This document shows, one piece after another, positions 36,843 through 45,568 of a stretch of DNA of 64,000 bases. The position numbers and the translations under genes were made by a program. This stretch comes from Planctomycetota bacterium (lineage in GTDB: Bacteria > Planctomycetota > B15-G4): contig JACKHP010000002.1 of the NCBI GenBank assembly GCA_020638905.1, positions 62,001-126,000 on the forward strand, in the 5' to 3' direction. Within the stretch, counting starts at the first letter, position 1. The number at the start of each line of letters is the position of its first letter. A model generated the notes under the pieces. That model was not told the origin of the DNA and ran no database searches. It was given only the letters and a program-made list of their open reading frames with translations.

Positions 36843-37192
36843 GCTGGATCCTCGGAGTGGACCGCGCGCGGATCGGGGAGAGGCGCGCCGTCGGGGGAGA
36901 GTTCGGGGGAAGTGGGGCCAACCTATCAGGGATCCGTGGATCTGCCAGCCCGGCTGGTCCGAAAACGACGCGCGCGCATGGGGCAATCGACTTCCGGACC
37001 GACCACATTTTTCGCCGCTCGCAGGGTTCGGGCGGGACGCCGTCAACGGCGATCTCCGGATAGCCTTGTCAACAGATCGAGCGAGATCGACCCGTGCGCG
37101 CCCGCGCTCCCGCCCGGCCCCCATCGGGCGCCCCGCCCTGCACGCCCCGTCGACCGTCCGACCGGAATCCCCCACCCGGCACGGAGTCCCTC
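36843..37192. other. Divergent intergenic region between two secreted peptidase genes
   Basis: These 350 bp carry the 5' leaders of the M36 (minus) and S8 (plus) genes. They include the most AT-rich patch nearby (ACATTTTTC around 37007-37015) and a plus-strand TTGTCA at about 37066. No convincing full promoter or shared operator could be assigned by eye. Confidence 0.45.
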
Positions 37193-38947
37193 ATGAAGTC
37201 CCTGTCCCTGGTCCTCCTCCCGTGGCTGCTCGCGCCCCTCACGCAGGCCCAGCAAGCCGAGTTCCCGCTGCAGTTCGCCGCCGACCTCGACGAGGTCGCG
37301 CTGGTGGGAGCGAGCGCCTTCCGCGCGGACACGCTGCTCGTGCGGCTCGACGACGCGCGCGATCTCTCCGCCGCGCGCACGCTGCTCGACTCGCCGCGCT
37401 TCGTGGTCGAGGAGCCGCTCATGCCTTCGCTCGGCCTGTACCTCGTGCGCATCCTCGACGGGACGCGCGTGGCCGCGGCCGTCCACGAGCTCGGCGCCGT
37501 GCACGGCGTGCGCTACGCCGCGCCCGACCACCTCGTCTCCTCGCGCGCCACCGTCCCGAACGACCCGTCGTTCGCGCAGCAGTGGTGCCACACGAAGATG
37601 CAGTCGACGGCGGCCTGGGACCTCGGCTGCGGCAGCAAGGACTTCGTCGTCTCGGTGGTCGACGGCGGCTGCCTGCTCACGCACACCGACCTCGCCGCGA
37701 ACCTCTACACGAACGCCGCCGAGGCCGCCGGACTGCCCGGCGTCGACGACGACGGCAACGGCTACGTCGACGACCTGCACGGCTGGAACGCGTACTCGAA
37801 CAACGGCAACATCCCGAACGACAGCCACGGGACCCACGTGAACGGCATCGTGGGTGCCGTCGGCGACAACGCGACCGGCGTGGTCGGCGTGAACTGGAAC
37901 GTGACGCTGATGCCCGTCGCGGGCTCGTCGAGCAGCACCTCCACCGTGGTCAAGGCCTACGGCTACGTGCTCGCGCAGAAGCAGCTCTGGCTGAGCAGCG
38001 GCGGGACGAACGGCGCGAACGTGGTCTCGACGAACTCGAGCTTCGGCATCGACTACGGCAACTGCGGCAGCCCCGCGTACCTGCCGTGGAACGACGCGTA
38101 CGACGCGCTCGGCTCGGTGGGCATCCTGTCCTGCGCGGCCACGGCCAACCTGAACATCAACATCGACACGGCCGGCGACGTGCCCACCGGCTGCGCGAGC
38201 GCGTGGCTCGTGGCGGTCACGAACACCCAGTCGAACGACACGAGGAACCCCGGCGCGGCCTACGGCGCCACGACGATCGACCTGGGCGCGCCGGGCACGA
38301 GCGTGTACAGCACCTACTCGAACGGCGGCTACTCGTCGTTGACCGGCACCTCGATGGCCAGCCCGCAGGTGGCCGGCGCGATCAGCCTGCTGCACGCGCA
38401 CGCGTCCGCGAACTTCGCCGCGCTGCGTGACGCCGACCCGGCCGGAGCCGCCCTCATCGTCAAGGACACGCTGATCGAGAACGTCGACACGCTGCCCGAC
38501 CTGCTGGGCAAGACGGTCTCCGGCGGACGGCTCAACCTGTTCAAGTCGGTCACGGCCCTCTCGGCCTGGTCGGCGGGCCTGTGGATCGAGGTCGGCATCG
38601 GCCTCGGCGGCACGTACGGCGTGCCCTCGCTCGCCGGCGCGGGGACGCTGGCCCCCGGCAGCACGTGGCACCTCGACCTGACGCACGCGGCGCGCAACGT
38701 CCCGGTCACGCTCGTGCTCGGACTCTCGCAGCTCGGCGCCCCGTTCAAGGGCGGCACGCTCGTCCCGTCGCCCGACCTGATCGTGGGCGGACTCGTCACG
38801 AACGGCGTCGGCGCCCTGGCGATCTCGTCCACGTGGCCCGCGGGCGTGCCCTCCGGCGCCTCGCTCTGGCTGCAGGAGTGGATCGCGGACGCCACGGGCC
38901 CGGTCGGATTCACCGCCACGAACGGAGTGCAACTCACCACGCCTTGA
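37193..38947 (+). CDS. Secreted S8 (subtilisin-like) serine peptidase with PFKGG C-terminal module
   Basis: A 584-residue protein with a signal peptide ending LTQAQ, an inhibitor-like prodomain (about 20-120) and a subtilase domain. The triad is Asp157 (VSVVDGG), His212 (DSHGTHV) and Ser387 (GTSMASP), all intact. The sequence between is Asn/Ser rich, as in secreted subtilases. The last ~120 residues (DNA about 38581-38944) form the module shared with the M36 and FG-GAP proteins: APFKGGTLVPSPD, LWLQEWIADATGPVGF and TATNGVQ at the end. A GGAG precedes the ATG at 37193. Two hairpins follow the stop. It probably acts extracellularly, either released or surface-held by the C-terminal module. Confidence 0.93.
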   Translation: MKSLSLVLLPWLLAPLTQAQQAEFPLQFAADLDEVALVGASAFRADTLLVRLDDARDLSAARTLLDSPRFVVEEPLMPSLGLYLVRILDGTRVAAAVHELGAVHGVRYAAPDHLVSSRATVPNDPSFAQQWCHTKMQSTAAWDLGCGSKDFVVSVVDGGCLLTHTDLAANLYTNAAEAAGLPGVDDDGNGYVDDLHGWNAYSNNGNIPNDSHGTHVNGIVGAVGDNATGVVGVNWNVTLMPVAGSSSSTSTVVKAYGYVLAQKQLWLSSGGTNGANVVSTNSSFGIDYGNCGSPAYLPWNDAYDALGSVGILSCAATANLNINIDTAGDVPTGCASAWLVAVTNTQSNDTRNPGAAYGATTIDLGAPGTSVYSTYSNGGYSSLTGTSMASPQVAGAISLLHAHASANFAALRDADPAGAALIVKDTLIENVDTLPDLLGKTVSGGRLNLFKSVTALSAWSAGLWIEVGIGLGGTYGVPSLAGAGTLAPGSTWHLDLTHAARNVPVTLVLGLSQLGAPFKGGTLVPSPDLIVGGLVTNGVGALAISSTWPAGVPSGASLWLQEWIADATGPVGFTATNGVQLTTP

Positions 38948-38963
38948 CGAGGCCGACGTGTCC

Positions 38964-38986
38964 GGGGCCGATCATGCGGCGGCCCC
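38964..38986 (+). terminator. First hairpin after S8 peptidase gene
   Basis: GGGGCCG and CGGCCCC form a perfect 7-bp stem with a 9-nt loop, 16 bp after the stop codon. It may act together with the stronger hairpin at 39013. Confidence 0.4.
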
Positions 38987-39012
38987 GGGCGGGGAGCGCG
39001 GCCTCCATTGCC

Positions 39013-39054
39013 ACCGCCGCGACCGACCCCATGCGGGGGGCCGGTCGCGGCGGT
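39013..39054 (+). terminator. Intrinsic-type terminator of S8 peptidase gene
   Basis: A perfect 13-bp stem (ACCGCCGCGACCG and its complement) encloses a 16-nt loop that can form an extra CCCC/GGGG stem. It is followed by CCTCGTTTC, the closest thing to a U-tract in this region. It lies 65 bp after the stop codon. Confidence 0.6.
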
Positions 39055-39154
39055 CCTCGTTTCGGGGGCGACGCGACGGCTCCCGCGCGCGCGCCGCCCG
39101 TGGCGCGCGCTGCGCGTCCGACGAACACGGGTGCCCGACGGCCGGCCGAATTCC

Positions 39155-39186
39155 TTGCAACCGCCGCGCGTCCGCGTCGGTAGATG
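39155..39186 (+). promoter_or_regulatory. Candidate promoter of third sigma gene
   Basis: TTGCAA (39155-39160) and a GGTAGATG element ending at 39186 are 19-20 bp apart. The GTG start is only 5 bp further, so the transcript would be leaderless or nearly so. The -10 match is weak. Confidence 0.35.
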
Positions 39187-39191
39187 GCCCC

Positions 39192-39716
39192 GTGGACAGT
39201 GACCTCGGCCCGCCGACCGCCGCCCCCTCGCTCGCGCAGCGGCTGCCCGCCGAGCTCGACGCGCTGGCGCCCTACGCCCGGCGGCTCGCGGCGTCCGCCT
39301 CCTTCCCCGTCGACCCGGAAGACCTCGTGCAGGACGTCGCCGAGCGCGCGCTGCGCTACGCCCACGCCTTCGATCCGGCCCAGCCGCTCGGCCCCTGGCT
39401 GCGGCGCACGGCGCTGCGCGTGCTGCTCGACCGGCGCGCGCGGCGGCGGCGCGAGCCGCAGCGGCTGGCGGACGACGACGAGCCCCTGGCCCGCACGCAC
39501 GACGGGACGGCCGAGCGCGAGCACGTCCGGAGGCTGCTCGCGCCGCTGAGCGCGATCGAACGGGCCGCGCTGATCGGCTTCCACGCCGAGGGACGCACGG
39601 TGGCCGAGCTCGCCGCGCGCCTGGCCCTGCCCGCGGGCACGGTCAAGTCGCACCTGCACCGCGCACGACGCAAGCTCGCCGCGCGGCGCGACGGAGGGCC
39701 GTCCGATGCCGGCTGA
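39192..39716 (+). CDS. ECF-type RNA polymerase sigma factor
   Basis: A 174-residue protein from a GTG. Region 2 shows APYARRLAASASFPVDPEDL, VQDVAERALRYAH and the basic helix LRRTALRVLLDRRARRRREP. Region 4 shows LSAIERAALIGFHAEGRTVA and LPAGTVKSHLHRARRKLA, the -35 recognition helix. The next gene starts inside its last codons (11-bp overlap) and encodes a single-pass membrane protein, the usual place for an anti-sigma factor. Together with the third, secretin-like gene this forms a compact envelope-signalling unit. It follows the S8 peptidase terminator and has its own promoter. Confidence 0.88.
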   Translation: MDSDLGPPTAAPSLAQRLPAELDALAPYARRLAASASFPVDPEDLVQDVAERALRYAHAFDPAQPLGPWLRRTALRVLLDRRARRRREPQRLADDDEPLARTHDGTAEREHVRRLLAPLSAIERAALIGFHAEGRTVAELAARLALPAGTVKSHLHRARRKLAARRDGGPSDAG

Positions 39717-40371
39717 GCGTCCGCACGACATCGACCGCGACCCGCTCGCCGAGCGGCTCGACCGCGCGCTCGACGCGCGCCGTGATCCGTTCGAGGACGA
39801 GGCCGTGCTGGCGCACCTCGTCGAGCATCCCGACGACCTGGCCGAGATCGAGCGGCTGCTGGCGCGTCTCGACGCGATCGCGCGTGTCGAGGACGGTCGA
39901 GCCGAGCGCGAGCGCGCGTCCGCGCCGGACGACGGTGTGCGCCTCGACCCACGGCCGCCGCGCCCGTCGCGCCCGTCGCGCTCGTCGGCCACGACACGAC
40001 GCGCGGGCGTCGCGGCCGCGGCCCTGCTCGTGCTCGCACTGGGCGCCCTCGCGTACCGGCTCGTGGCGCATCCGACGCCGGATGCGCCGCGCGGACGCGC
40101 CGAGGTCGCGCGCGACGACACGGCGTCGCGCGCCGAGACGGCGTCACGCGACGCGTCCTTCGGCGCGCCGCCGACGTCCCCCGCCACGCGCGTGCCCGAG
40201 CCCGGCGGACGTGTGCTCGACTGGCGCGTCACGACCACCGTGCGCCGGCCCGACGGCACGCAGCGCACGATCCGCACACCCGACGGCACGCGCGGAGACG
40301 CCGCGTCGACGTCGTCGGCCTCGGACCATCCCGTCCTCATCGCCTGGAGCGAGACATGGCCCCGTCGCTGA
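39706..40371 (+). CDS. Single-pass membrane protein, possible anti-sigma factor
   Basis: A 221-residue protein. A cytoplasmic helical part (1-95, rich in Arg/Asp/Leu, for example LVEHPDDLAEIERLLARLDA) leads to one membrane helix (VAAAALLVLALGALAYRLV, about 105-123). A 100-residue outer part of low complexity, ending TTTVRRPDGTQRTIRTPDG, follows. There is no zinc-finger HxxxCxxC motif, so it is not a classical ZAS anti-sigma. The role is inferred from its 11-bp overlap with the sigma gene and its topology. A GGAGG 9 bp before the ATG at 39706 supports the start. It overlaps the following gene by 16 bp. Confidence 0.7.
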   Translation: MPAERPHDIDRDPLAERLDRALDARRDPFEDEAVLAHLVEHPDDLAEIERLLARLDAIARVEDGRAERERASAPDDGVRLDPRPPRPSRPSRSSATTRRAGVAAAALLVLALGALAYRLVAHPTPDAPRGRAEVARDDTASRAETASRDASFGAPPTSPATRVPEPGGRVLDWRVTTTVRRPDGTQRTIRTPDGTRGDAASTSSASDHPVLIAWSETWPRR

Positions 40372-41408
40372 TCCCGTGCGCGCTCGTCGCCGCGCTGCTC
40401 TGCTCCGCCTCGCTGGCCGCGCAGGAGTCCGGCACGCCCGAGACGAGGCTGAGCGCCGTCCCCTCCGGCGCGCCGCGTCTGGTCACGAACGTGTTCGACG
40501 TGTCCGAGCTCACGGGACACGCGCGCCTCGCGGCGCTGCGCGCGACCGTGGCCGAGGGCGCGCCCGACGATCATCCCGACGGACTGGCCACGCTGCTCGA
40601 CTCGCTCGCCGCCGCGCAGCACGACGCCGACGAGGCTTCGGCCCAGCTCGTGACGTTCGTGCGCGCGTTCGTCGATCCCCCCCTCGACGAGGGCACGCGC
40701 CAGACCATCGACTGGGTGCGCGACGGCCTGCTGCTCGTGATCGGCACCCCGGCCCAGCAGGACTGGGTGCGCGACTTCCTCGCGACGCAGCGCGACTTCG
40801 ACCGGGCCATCCGCGTCCGCGTGAGGATCGTCGCGATCGACGACGACGAGCTGCCCGAGTTCGGGCTCGACGGAGGGGGCGTGAAGATCGTGCCGTCCGC
40901 CGAGGCCGATTCGCTCGTGGCCGCGCTCGTCGAGAGACACACGCTCTCGGTCACCTCGCCCACGGTGCTCGCGCTCCCGCGTCAGAAGGCGAACGTGAGC
41001 GTGCAGCGCCAGCACACCTACGTCCAGGGCTGGGAGCTGCGCGTGGTCGAGCCCGACGAGACGAAGGTCGCCGACCCGGTCATCGGCACGATCGACGAGG
41101 GCACGAGCTTCGACGTGTGCGGCGCCCCCCTGCACGACGGACGGCTCGGCCTCGACGTGCGCTACCGCGAGTCGAAGCTCCAGCAGCCGCTCGAGACGAT
41201 GGAGGCCGAGATCGATCCCGACCTTCCGGCGCTGCGCTTCAGCCTGCCCGTCGTCGAGTCCTGCGAGTTCTGGACGCAGCTCGAGCTCGCGTCCGACCAC
41301 GCGGCGCTGCTCACGCTCGGCGATCCGCACCGGCTCGTGGTGGTCGAGGCCGAGTCGGTGAGCTGGGAGGACGCCGCGCGCGACGCCGACGCCGACGCCG
41401 AACGCTGA
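40356..41408 (+). CDS. Secretin-like exported protein
   Basis: A 350-residue protein with a signal peptide (MAPSLIPCALVAALLCSASLAAQ). The middle part resembles a secretin N-domain (GLLLVIGTPAQQDWVRDFLATQ, then RVRIVAIDDDELPEFGL). The C-terminal part resembles the secretin beta-domain order: LSVTSPTVLALPRQKANVSV, HTYVQGWELRVV, GTIDEGTSFDV, RFSLPV. It is too short for a full type II or III secretin and lacks an obvious membrane lip, so it may be a relative rather than a pore. Translational overlap with the sigma/membrane-protein pair suggests the three act together. Domain assignment is by pattern only. Confidence 0.6.
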   Translation: MAPSLIPCALVAALLCSASLAAQESGTPETRLSAVPSGAPRLVTNVFDVSELTGHARLAALRATVAEGAPDDHPDGLATLLDSLAAAQHDADEASAQLVTFVRAFVDPPLDEGTRQTIDWVRDGLLLVIGTPAQQDWVRDFLATQRDFDRAIRVRVRIVAIDDDELPEFGLDGGGVKIVPSAEADSLVAALVERHTLSVTSPTVLALPRQKANVSVQRQHTYVQGWELRVVEPDETKVADPVIGTIDEGTSFDVCGAPLHDGRLGLDVRYRESKLQQPLETMEAEIDPDLPALRFSLPVVESCEFWTQLELASDHAALLTLGDPHRLVVVEAESVSWEDAARDADADAER

Positions 41409-41446
41409 GCGCGCGCGTGTCGCGCTAACCGACGCCATCTCGGCCT

Positions 41447-42145
41447 TCACCCGTCGGCGAAGCGGTACCCCACGCCCTGCTCGGTGAGCAGGTAGCGTGG
41501 TTGCGAGGGATCGACCTCGATCTTGCGGCGCAGGTTCGCCATGTGCACGCGGACGTAGTGCGGCTCGTCCACGGCGTCTGGCCCCCAGACCTCGTCGAGC
41601 AGGATCTTGTGCGTGAGCACGCGACCCGGGTGACGCATGAGCAGCACGAGCAAGCGGAACTCGATGGGCGTCAGGCGCACCTCCCGGCCGTCGACGTCGA
41701 CGCGTCGCGCCGGAAGCTCGACGCGCAGTCCGCCGACGCGCAGCTCGGCGGGATCGGCCCCGCGTTCGTCCCCGGGACGCGGAGAGTGCCGCAGCGCCAC
41801 CCGCAGACGCGCCATGAGTTCGCCGGTCGAGAACGGCTTGGTGAGGTAGTCGTCGGCGCCGGCGTCGAGGGCGGCGACCTTCGCCCGCTCCTGGTCGCGG
41901 GCCGAGAGCACCACGACCGGGATCCGCGTCCACTCGCGCAGGCCCTCGAGCACCTGCTGGCCGTCCATGTCGGGCAGCCCGAGGTCGAGCAGCACGAGGT
42001 CGGGTGGACGCGCGGCCGCGGCGGACAAGGCGCTCGCGCCGTCCTCGGCCAGCTCGAGCTCGTAGCCCGCGTGCCCGAGCACGGTGCGCAGGTAGCGCAC
42101 GATCGCCACGTCGTCCTCGACGAGCAGGATGCGGCCCAGGCTCAT
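41447..42145 (-). CDS. kdpE: Response regulator KdpE
   Basis: A 232-residue OmpR/PhoB-type regulator. The receiver domain has the acidic pocket LLVEDD (about 9-11), the phospho-acceptor Asp in VLLDLGLPDMDG (near 54) and the lysine in YLTKPF (near 104). The winged-helix C-terminus contains RLTPIEFRLLVLLMRHPGRV and HYVRVHMANLRRKIE. Its ATG overlaps the kdpD stop by 4 bp. It is expected to activate the kdp operon under potassium limitation; candidate binding repeats lie at 49599-49646. Confidence 0.95.
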   Translation of the reverse strand: MSLGRILLVEDDVAIVRYLRTVLGHAGYELELAEDGASALSAAAARPPDLVLLDLGLPDMDGQQVLEGLREWTRIPVVVLSARDQERAKVAALDAGADDYLTKPFSTGELMARLRVALRHSPRPGDERGADPAELRVGGLRVELPARRVDVDGREVRLTPIEFRLLVLLMRHPGRVLTHKILLDEVWGPDAVDEPHYVRVHMANLRRKIEVDPSQPRYLLTEQGVGYRFADG

Positions 42146-44865
42146 GGCGTCCCCTCGCTCGCGCCCTCGGGCTCGGCCGGCACCGTGGGCGCCTCGCCCT
42201 CGCGCGGCAACGTGATGCGGAAGTCGGCGCCGCCGCCGGACCGCGACTCGCAGACGAGCGTGCCGCCGTGGGCCTCGACGACGGCGCGACAGATGGCGAG
42301 TCCGAGTCCCGCGCCGCGACTGTCCGAGCGTCGCGGGACGCCGCGCACGAACTTGCCGAAGATGCGCTCGTGCATGCCTTCGGGCACACCCGGCCCACGG
42401 TCGAGGACGTCGATCCGCAGCTCGCGATCGCGCACCTCGACGCGCACCTCGAGCCCCGCGTCCCGTCCCGCGTAGCGCACCGCGTTGTCGAGCAGGTTCA
42501 GCAGCACCTGCTCGATGAGCACGCCGTCGAGCGCCACGAGCGGCGCGTCCGCGGGGACGTGCACCACCACCGGCAGGTCGCCCGCCGAGCGCCTCAGCCG
42601 GGTGATGGCGCCGCCCACGAGCTCCTCGAGCGAATGCCATTCGCGCTGGACCTTCATGCCGCCGGCCTCGATGCGCGTCATCGAGAGCAGGTTGTCGACG
42701 AGGCGCGCGAGACGGTCGGCCTCCTCGCACACGTTCGTGAGCAGCTCGCGGCGCGCCGGTTCGTCGAGTCCGTCCTCGAGCAGGCTCGACGCCGACCCGG
42801 CGATCACGGCCAGCGGCGTGCGCAGGTCGTGGGACACGGAGCTCAGCAGCGAAGCGCGCAGCCGCTCGGCCTCGGCCTCGACGAGGCTGCTGCGCGCGCG
42901 TTCGCCGAGGCGGTCGCGCTCGATCGCGAGCGCGACGAGCGAGGCGAGCGTGACGAGCAGGTGGTACTGCGCCGAGCTCGGCAGCACGTTCCCGCCCTCG
43001 GGGCGCACGGCGAGCACGCCCACGCGGCCCTCGGGACTCTCGAGCGGCAGGTACAGGGCGCGCGCATCGGGCAGCGTCTCGGTCCCGGCGCCGGCGGGCC
43101 GACCGCGTTCGAACGTCCACTGCGCCACGGCCAGCTCGCCGCGGTCGTCGAGGAAGCTGCCGTGCGAGCCCACCACCGGCTGCAGCTCCTGCGCCGCGTC
43201 CGGCAGCAGCACGGTCACCTCGTCGCCGAGGTGCGCGGCGAGCATGTGCTCGGCGGCGGCGGCGATCTGGCGCGTCCCCGACGTGCCGGCCAGCTCGCGA
43301 CTCAGGCGGTAGAGGACGTCGGTGCGCCGCTCGCCGCGCCGGCTCGCCTCGGCCTGGGTGCGCAGCCGCGCGGTGAGCGTGCTGATCACGGCCGCGATGG
43401 CGAACATCACGAGGAACGTGACCAGGTACTCGGTGTCGTGGACGCGGAAGGTCAGCCGCGGCTCGATGAAGAAGAAGTTGAAGCTCAGCACGCCGAGCAG
43501 CGACCCCGCGAGCGCGGTCAGGAAGCCCCGACGCGCCGCGAGCCACGTCACCGCGAGCAGGAAGACCATCACGACGTTCGCGTCGCTCAGGCCCAGGCCG
43601 CGCAGGCCCGCCGCGGCCAGGGTGGCGGCGAGCATGGCACCCAGCAGCGCGAGCGGCGCGAAGGGCGTGGCGCGCCGATCGCCGCCGCGCCACGGGGCGT
43701 CGAGCGGGACGTCGTTCGACCCGTCGCCGTTCACGACGAGCACGTCGATGTCGCCGCCGTCTCGCAGCAGCCGGTCGACGATGCCGCGGCCGCGCCAGAA
43801 GGAGCGCGTCGCCGCACGGCTGCGTCCCACCATGATCGTGGTCACGTTGCGCGACGCCGCGTACTCGAGGATCTCGCCGGCCACGTCCTCGCCCTGGAGC
43901 GTGACGACCTCGGCGCCCAGCGTCTCGGCCAGGCGCAGGTGCGCGAGCTGGCGCTCGGCGTCACCGGGGTCGCCGCCGCCGGGCACGCTCACCGCGGCCG
44001 CGATCCACTCGGCGCGCAGCCCGGCGGCGATGCGCCGCGCGGTGCGCACCACGCGCTGTGTCGTGGGACTCGGTCCGACGCACACGAGCACGCGCACCTG
44101 CGTGGCCCAGGCGCGCGTGGCGCCGCGTCCGCGACGGGCGGTCTGCACCTGTGCGTTCATGCGGTCGGCCGCACGCCGCAGCGAGATCTCGCGCAGCGCC
44201 ACCAGGTTCGACTTGCGGAAGAAGCCCTCCATCGCCCGGCGCGCCTGGGGCCTTCCGTAGACCTTGCCCTCGCGGAAGCGCTCGAGCAGCTCGTCGGGCG
44301 CGATGTCGACCACCTCGATCTCGTCGCTCTCGTCGAACACCGCGTCGGGTACCGTCTCGCGCACGGTCACGCCGGTGATGCTGCCCACGACGTCGTTCAA
44401 GCTCTCGAGGTGCTGGACGTTGAGCGTCGTCCACACGTCGATGCCGAGCTCGAGCAGCTCCTCGACGTCCTGCCAGCGCTTGGGATGGCGGCTGCCCGGG
44501 GCGTTCGTGTGCGCCAGCTCGTCGACCACGAGCACCGCGGGACGACGCGCGATCGCCGCGTCGAGGTCGAACTCGCTGAGCTGCGTCCCGCGGTAGGCGA
44601 CGACGCGGCGCGGCAGCAGCGGCAGGCCCGCGAGCAGCGCGTCCGTCTCGGGACGTCCGTGGTGCTCGCAGTAGCCGATCACCAGGTCGACGCCGCGCTC
44701 GCGCTGGGCGTGCGCCGACTCGAGCATCGCGTAGGTCTTGCCGACGCCGGCCGCGAGCCCGAAGAAGATCTTGAGCCGACCCTGCGTGCTCCGGCCCTGC
44801 TCGAGCTCGAGCTCGGCGAGGAAGCGGTCGGGATCGGGTCGTTGCTCGGTCGGCGCGTCGGTCAT
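42142..44865 (-). CDS. kdpD: Sensor histidine kinase KdpD
   Basis: A 907-residue full-length KdpD. The N-terminal KdpD domain (GRLKIFFGLAAGVGKTYAML with a Walker A-like motif near 38-45, and WQDVEELLELGIDVWTTLNVQHLES) is followed by a USP-like domain (VRVLVCVGPSPTTQRVV, MVGRSRAA). Then come four membrane helices (about 395-485), a GAF-like segment, the H-box SHDLRTPL and the ATPase motifs (LLDNAVRYAG, DRGPGV, GAGLGLAI). It senses potassium and ionic stress, and phosphorylates KdpE, whose gene overlaps by 4 bp. It sits 112 bp after kdpC in the same direction. Confidence 0.97.
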   Translation of the reverse strand: MTDAPTEQRPDPDRFLAELELEQGRSTQGRLKIFFGLAAGVGKTYAMLESAHAQRERGVDLVIGYCEHHGRPETDALLAGLPLLPRRVVAYRGTQLSEFDLDAAIARRPAVLVVDELAHTNAPGSRHPKRWQDVEELLELGIDVWTTLNVQHLESLNDVVGSITGVTVRETVPDAVFDESDEIEVVDIAPDELLERFREGKVYGRPQARRAMEGFFRKSNLVALREISLRRAADRMNAQVQTARRGRGATRAWATQVRVLVCVGPSPTTQRVVRTARRIAAGLRAEWIAAAVSVPGGGDPGDAERQLAHLRLAETLGAEVVTLQGEDVAGEILEYAASRNVTTIMVGRSRAATRSFWRGRGIVDRLLRDGGDIDVLVVNGDGSNDVPLDAPWRGGDRRATPFAPLALLGAMLAATLAAAGLRGLGLSDANVVMVFLLAVTWLAARRGFLTALAGSLLGVLSFNFFFIEPRLTFRVHDTEYLVTFLVMFAIAAVISTLTARLRTQAEASRRGERRTDVLYRLSRELAGTSGTRQIAAAAEHMLAAHLGDEVTVLLPDAAQELQPVVGSHGSFLDDRGELAVAQWTFERGRPAGAGTETLPDARALYLPLESPEGRVGVLAVRPEGGNVLPSSAQYHLLVTLASLVALAIERDRLGERARSSLVEAEAERLRASLLSSVSHDLRTPLAVIAGSASSLLEDGLDEPARRELLTNVCEEADRLARLVDNLLSMTRIEAGGMKVQREWHSLEELVGGAITRLRRSAGDLPVVVHVPADAPLVALDGVLIEQVLLNLLDNAVRYAGRDAGLEVRVEVRDRELRIDVLDRGPGVPEGMHERIFGKFVRGVPRRSDSRGAGLGLAICRAVVEAHGGTLVCESRSGGGADFRITLPREGEAPTVPAEPEGASEGTP

Positions 44866-44977
44866 GGAGCCGCGTCCCGCGGGGACGGCGTCCGGGGCGG
44901 TGCGACGAGCATCGCACGCCGGACCGGACCGGAGCCACGGGGCCGGCCGCCACGCGCGGCCGGGACCGACGGCGCGC

Positions 44978-45550
44978 TCACCGACGCGCGTCCGGCATCG
45001 GGAACGCGGCGTCGAGCGCCAGGTCGAGCCGCAGCACGTTCACGAGGCGCGTGTCGCTGCCCGGTCCGAGCGCACGGGACGTCGCATCGACGACCTCGAG
45101 CACACGCTCGACCGGCACGCCGCGCGCCTGCGCCACGCGCGCGGCCTGCCAGCGCGCCGCGTCGATCCCGAGGTCCGGGTCGAGGCCCGAGCCGGACGCG
45201 AGCACGAGCTCCGCCGGCGCGGGACGGGCGGACGTCGCGTCCAGCCGCGCGAGCTCGGCGGCGACCCGCGCGCGCAGGCGTCCACCGGCCGGCGAGAGGT
45301 TGCTGCCGCCGGACGCGTCGGCCGCGTAGTCGACCGCCGACGGCCGCGGCCACACGTACTCGGGACGCGTGAAGCGCTGGGCGACGAGCTCCGATCCGAT
45401 CACGACGCCGTCGCGCTCGAGCAGGCTGCCCTGGCGCGTCCAGGGTGCGCACACGCAGGCGACGCCGAGCACGGCCGATCCGTACACGACCACGCAGACG
45501 GACAGCGACGCGACGAGCACGCGCAGCGAGCAGGCGAGTTCGGCGAACAC
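44978..45550 (-). CDS. kdpC: Potassium-transporting ATPase subunit C
   Basis: A 190-residue KdpC from a GTG at 45550 with GGAGG upstream. It has one N-terminal membrane helix (VLVASLSVCVVVYGSAVLG) and a periplasmic domain with the family hallmarks RPSAVDYAADASGGSNLSP and ASGSGLDPDLGIDAARWQAA. The C-terminus RLVNVLRLDLALD is also typical. It stabilises the KdpA-KdpB complex and aids ATP use. It follows kdpB by 18 bp. Confidence 0.97.
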   Translation of the reverse strand: MFAELACSLRVLVASLSVCVVVYGSAVLGVACVCAPWTRQGSLLERDGVVIGSELVAQRFTRPEYVWPRPSAVDYAADASGGSNLSPAGGRLRARVAAELARLDATSARPAPAELVLASGSGLDPDLGIDAARWQAARVAQARGVPVERVLEVVDATSRALGPGSDTRLVNVLRLDLALDAAFPMPDARR

Positions 45551-45568
45551 GGGCGGATCCTCCGTCGG

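Noticed and set aside
38934..42398. A 1154-codon minus-strand frame across the sigma, membrane-protein and secretin-like genes
   Set aside because: The opposing strand has three overlapping genes with motifs, signal peptides and ribosome sites; this frame has none.
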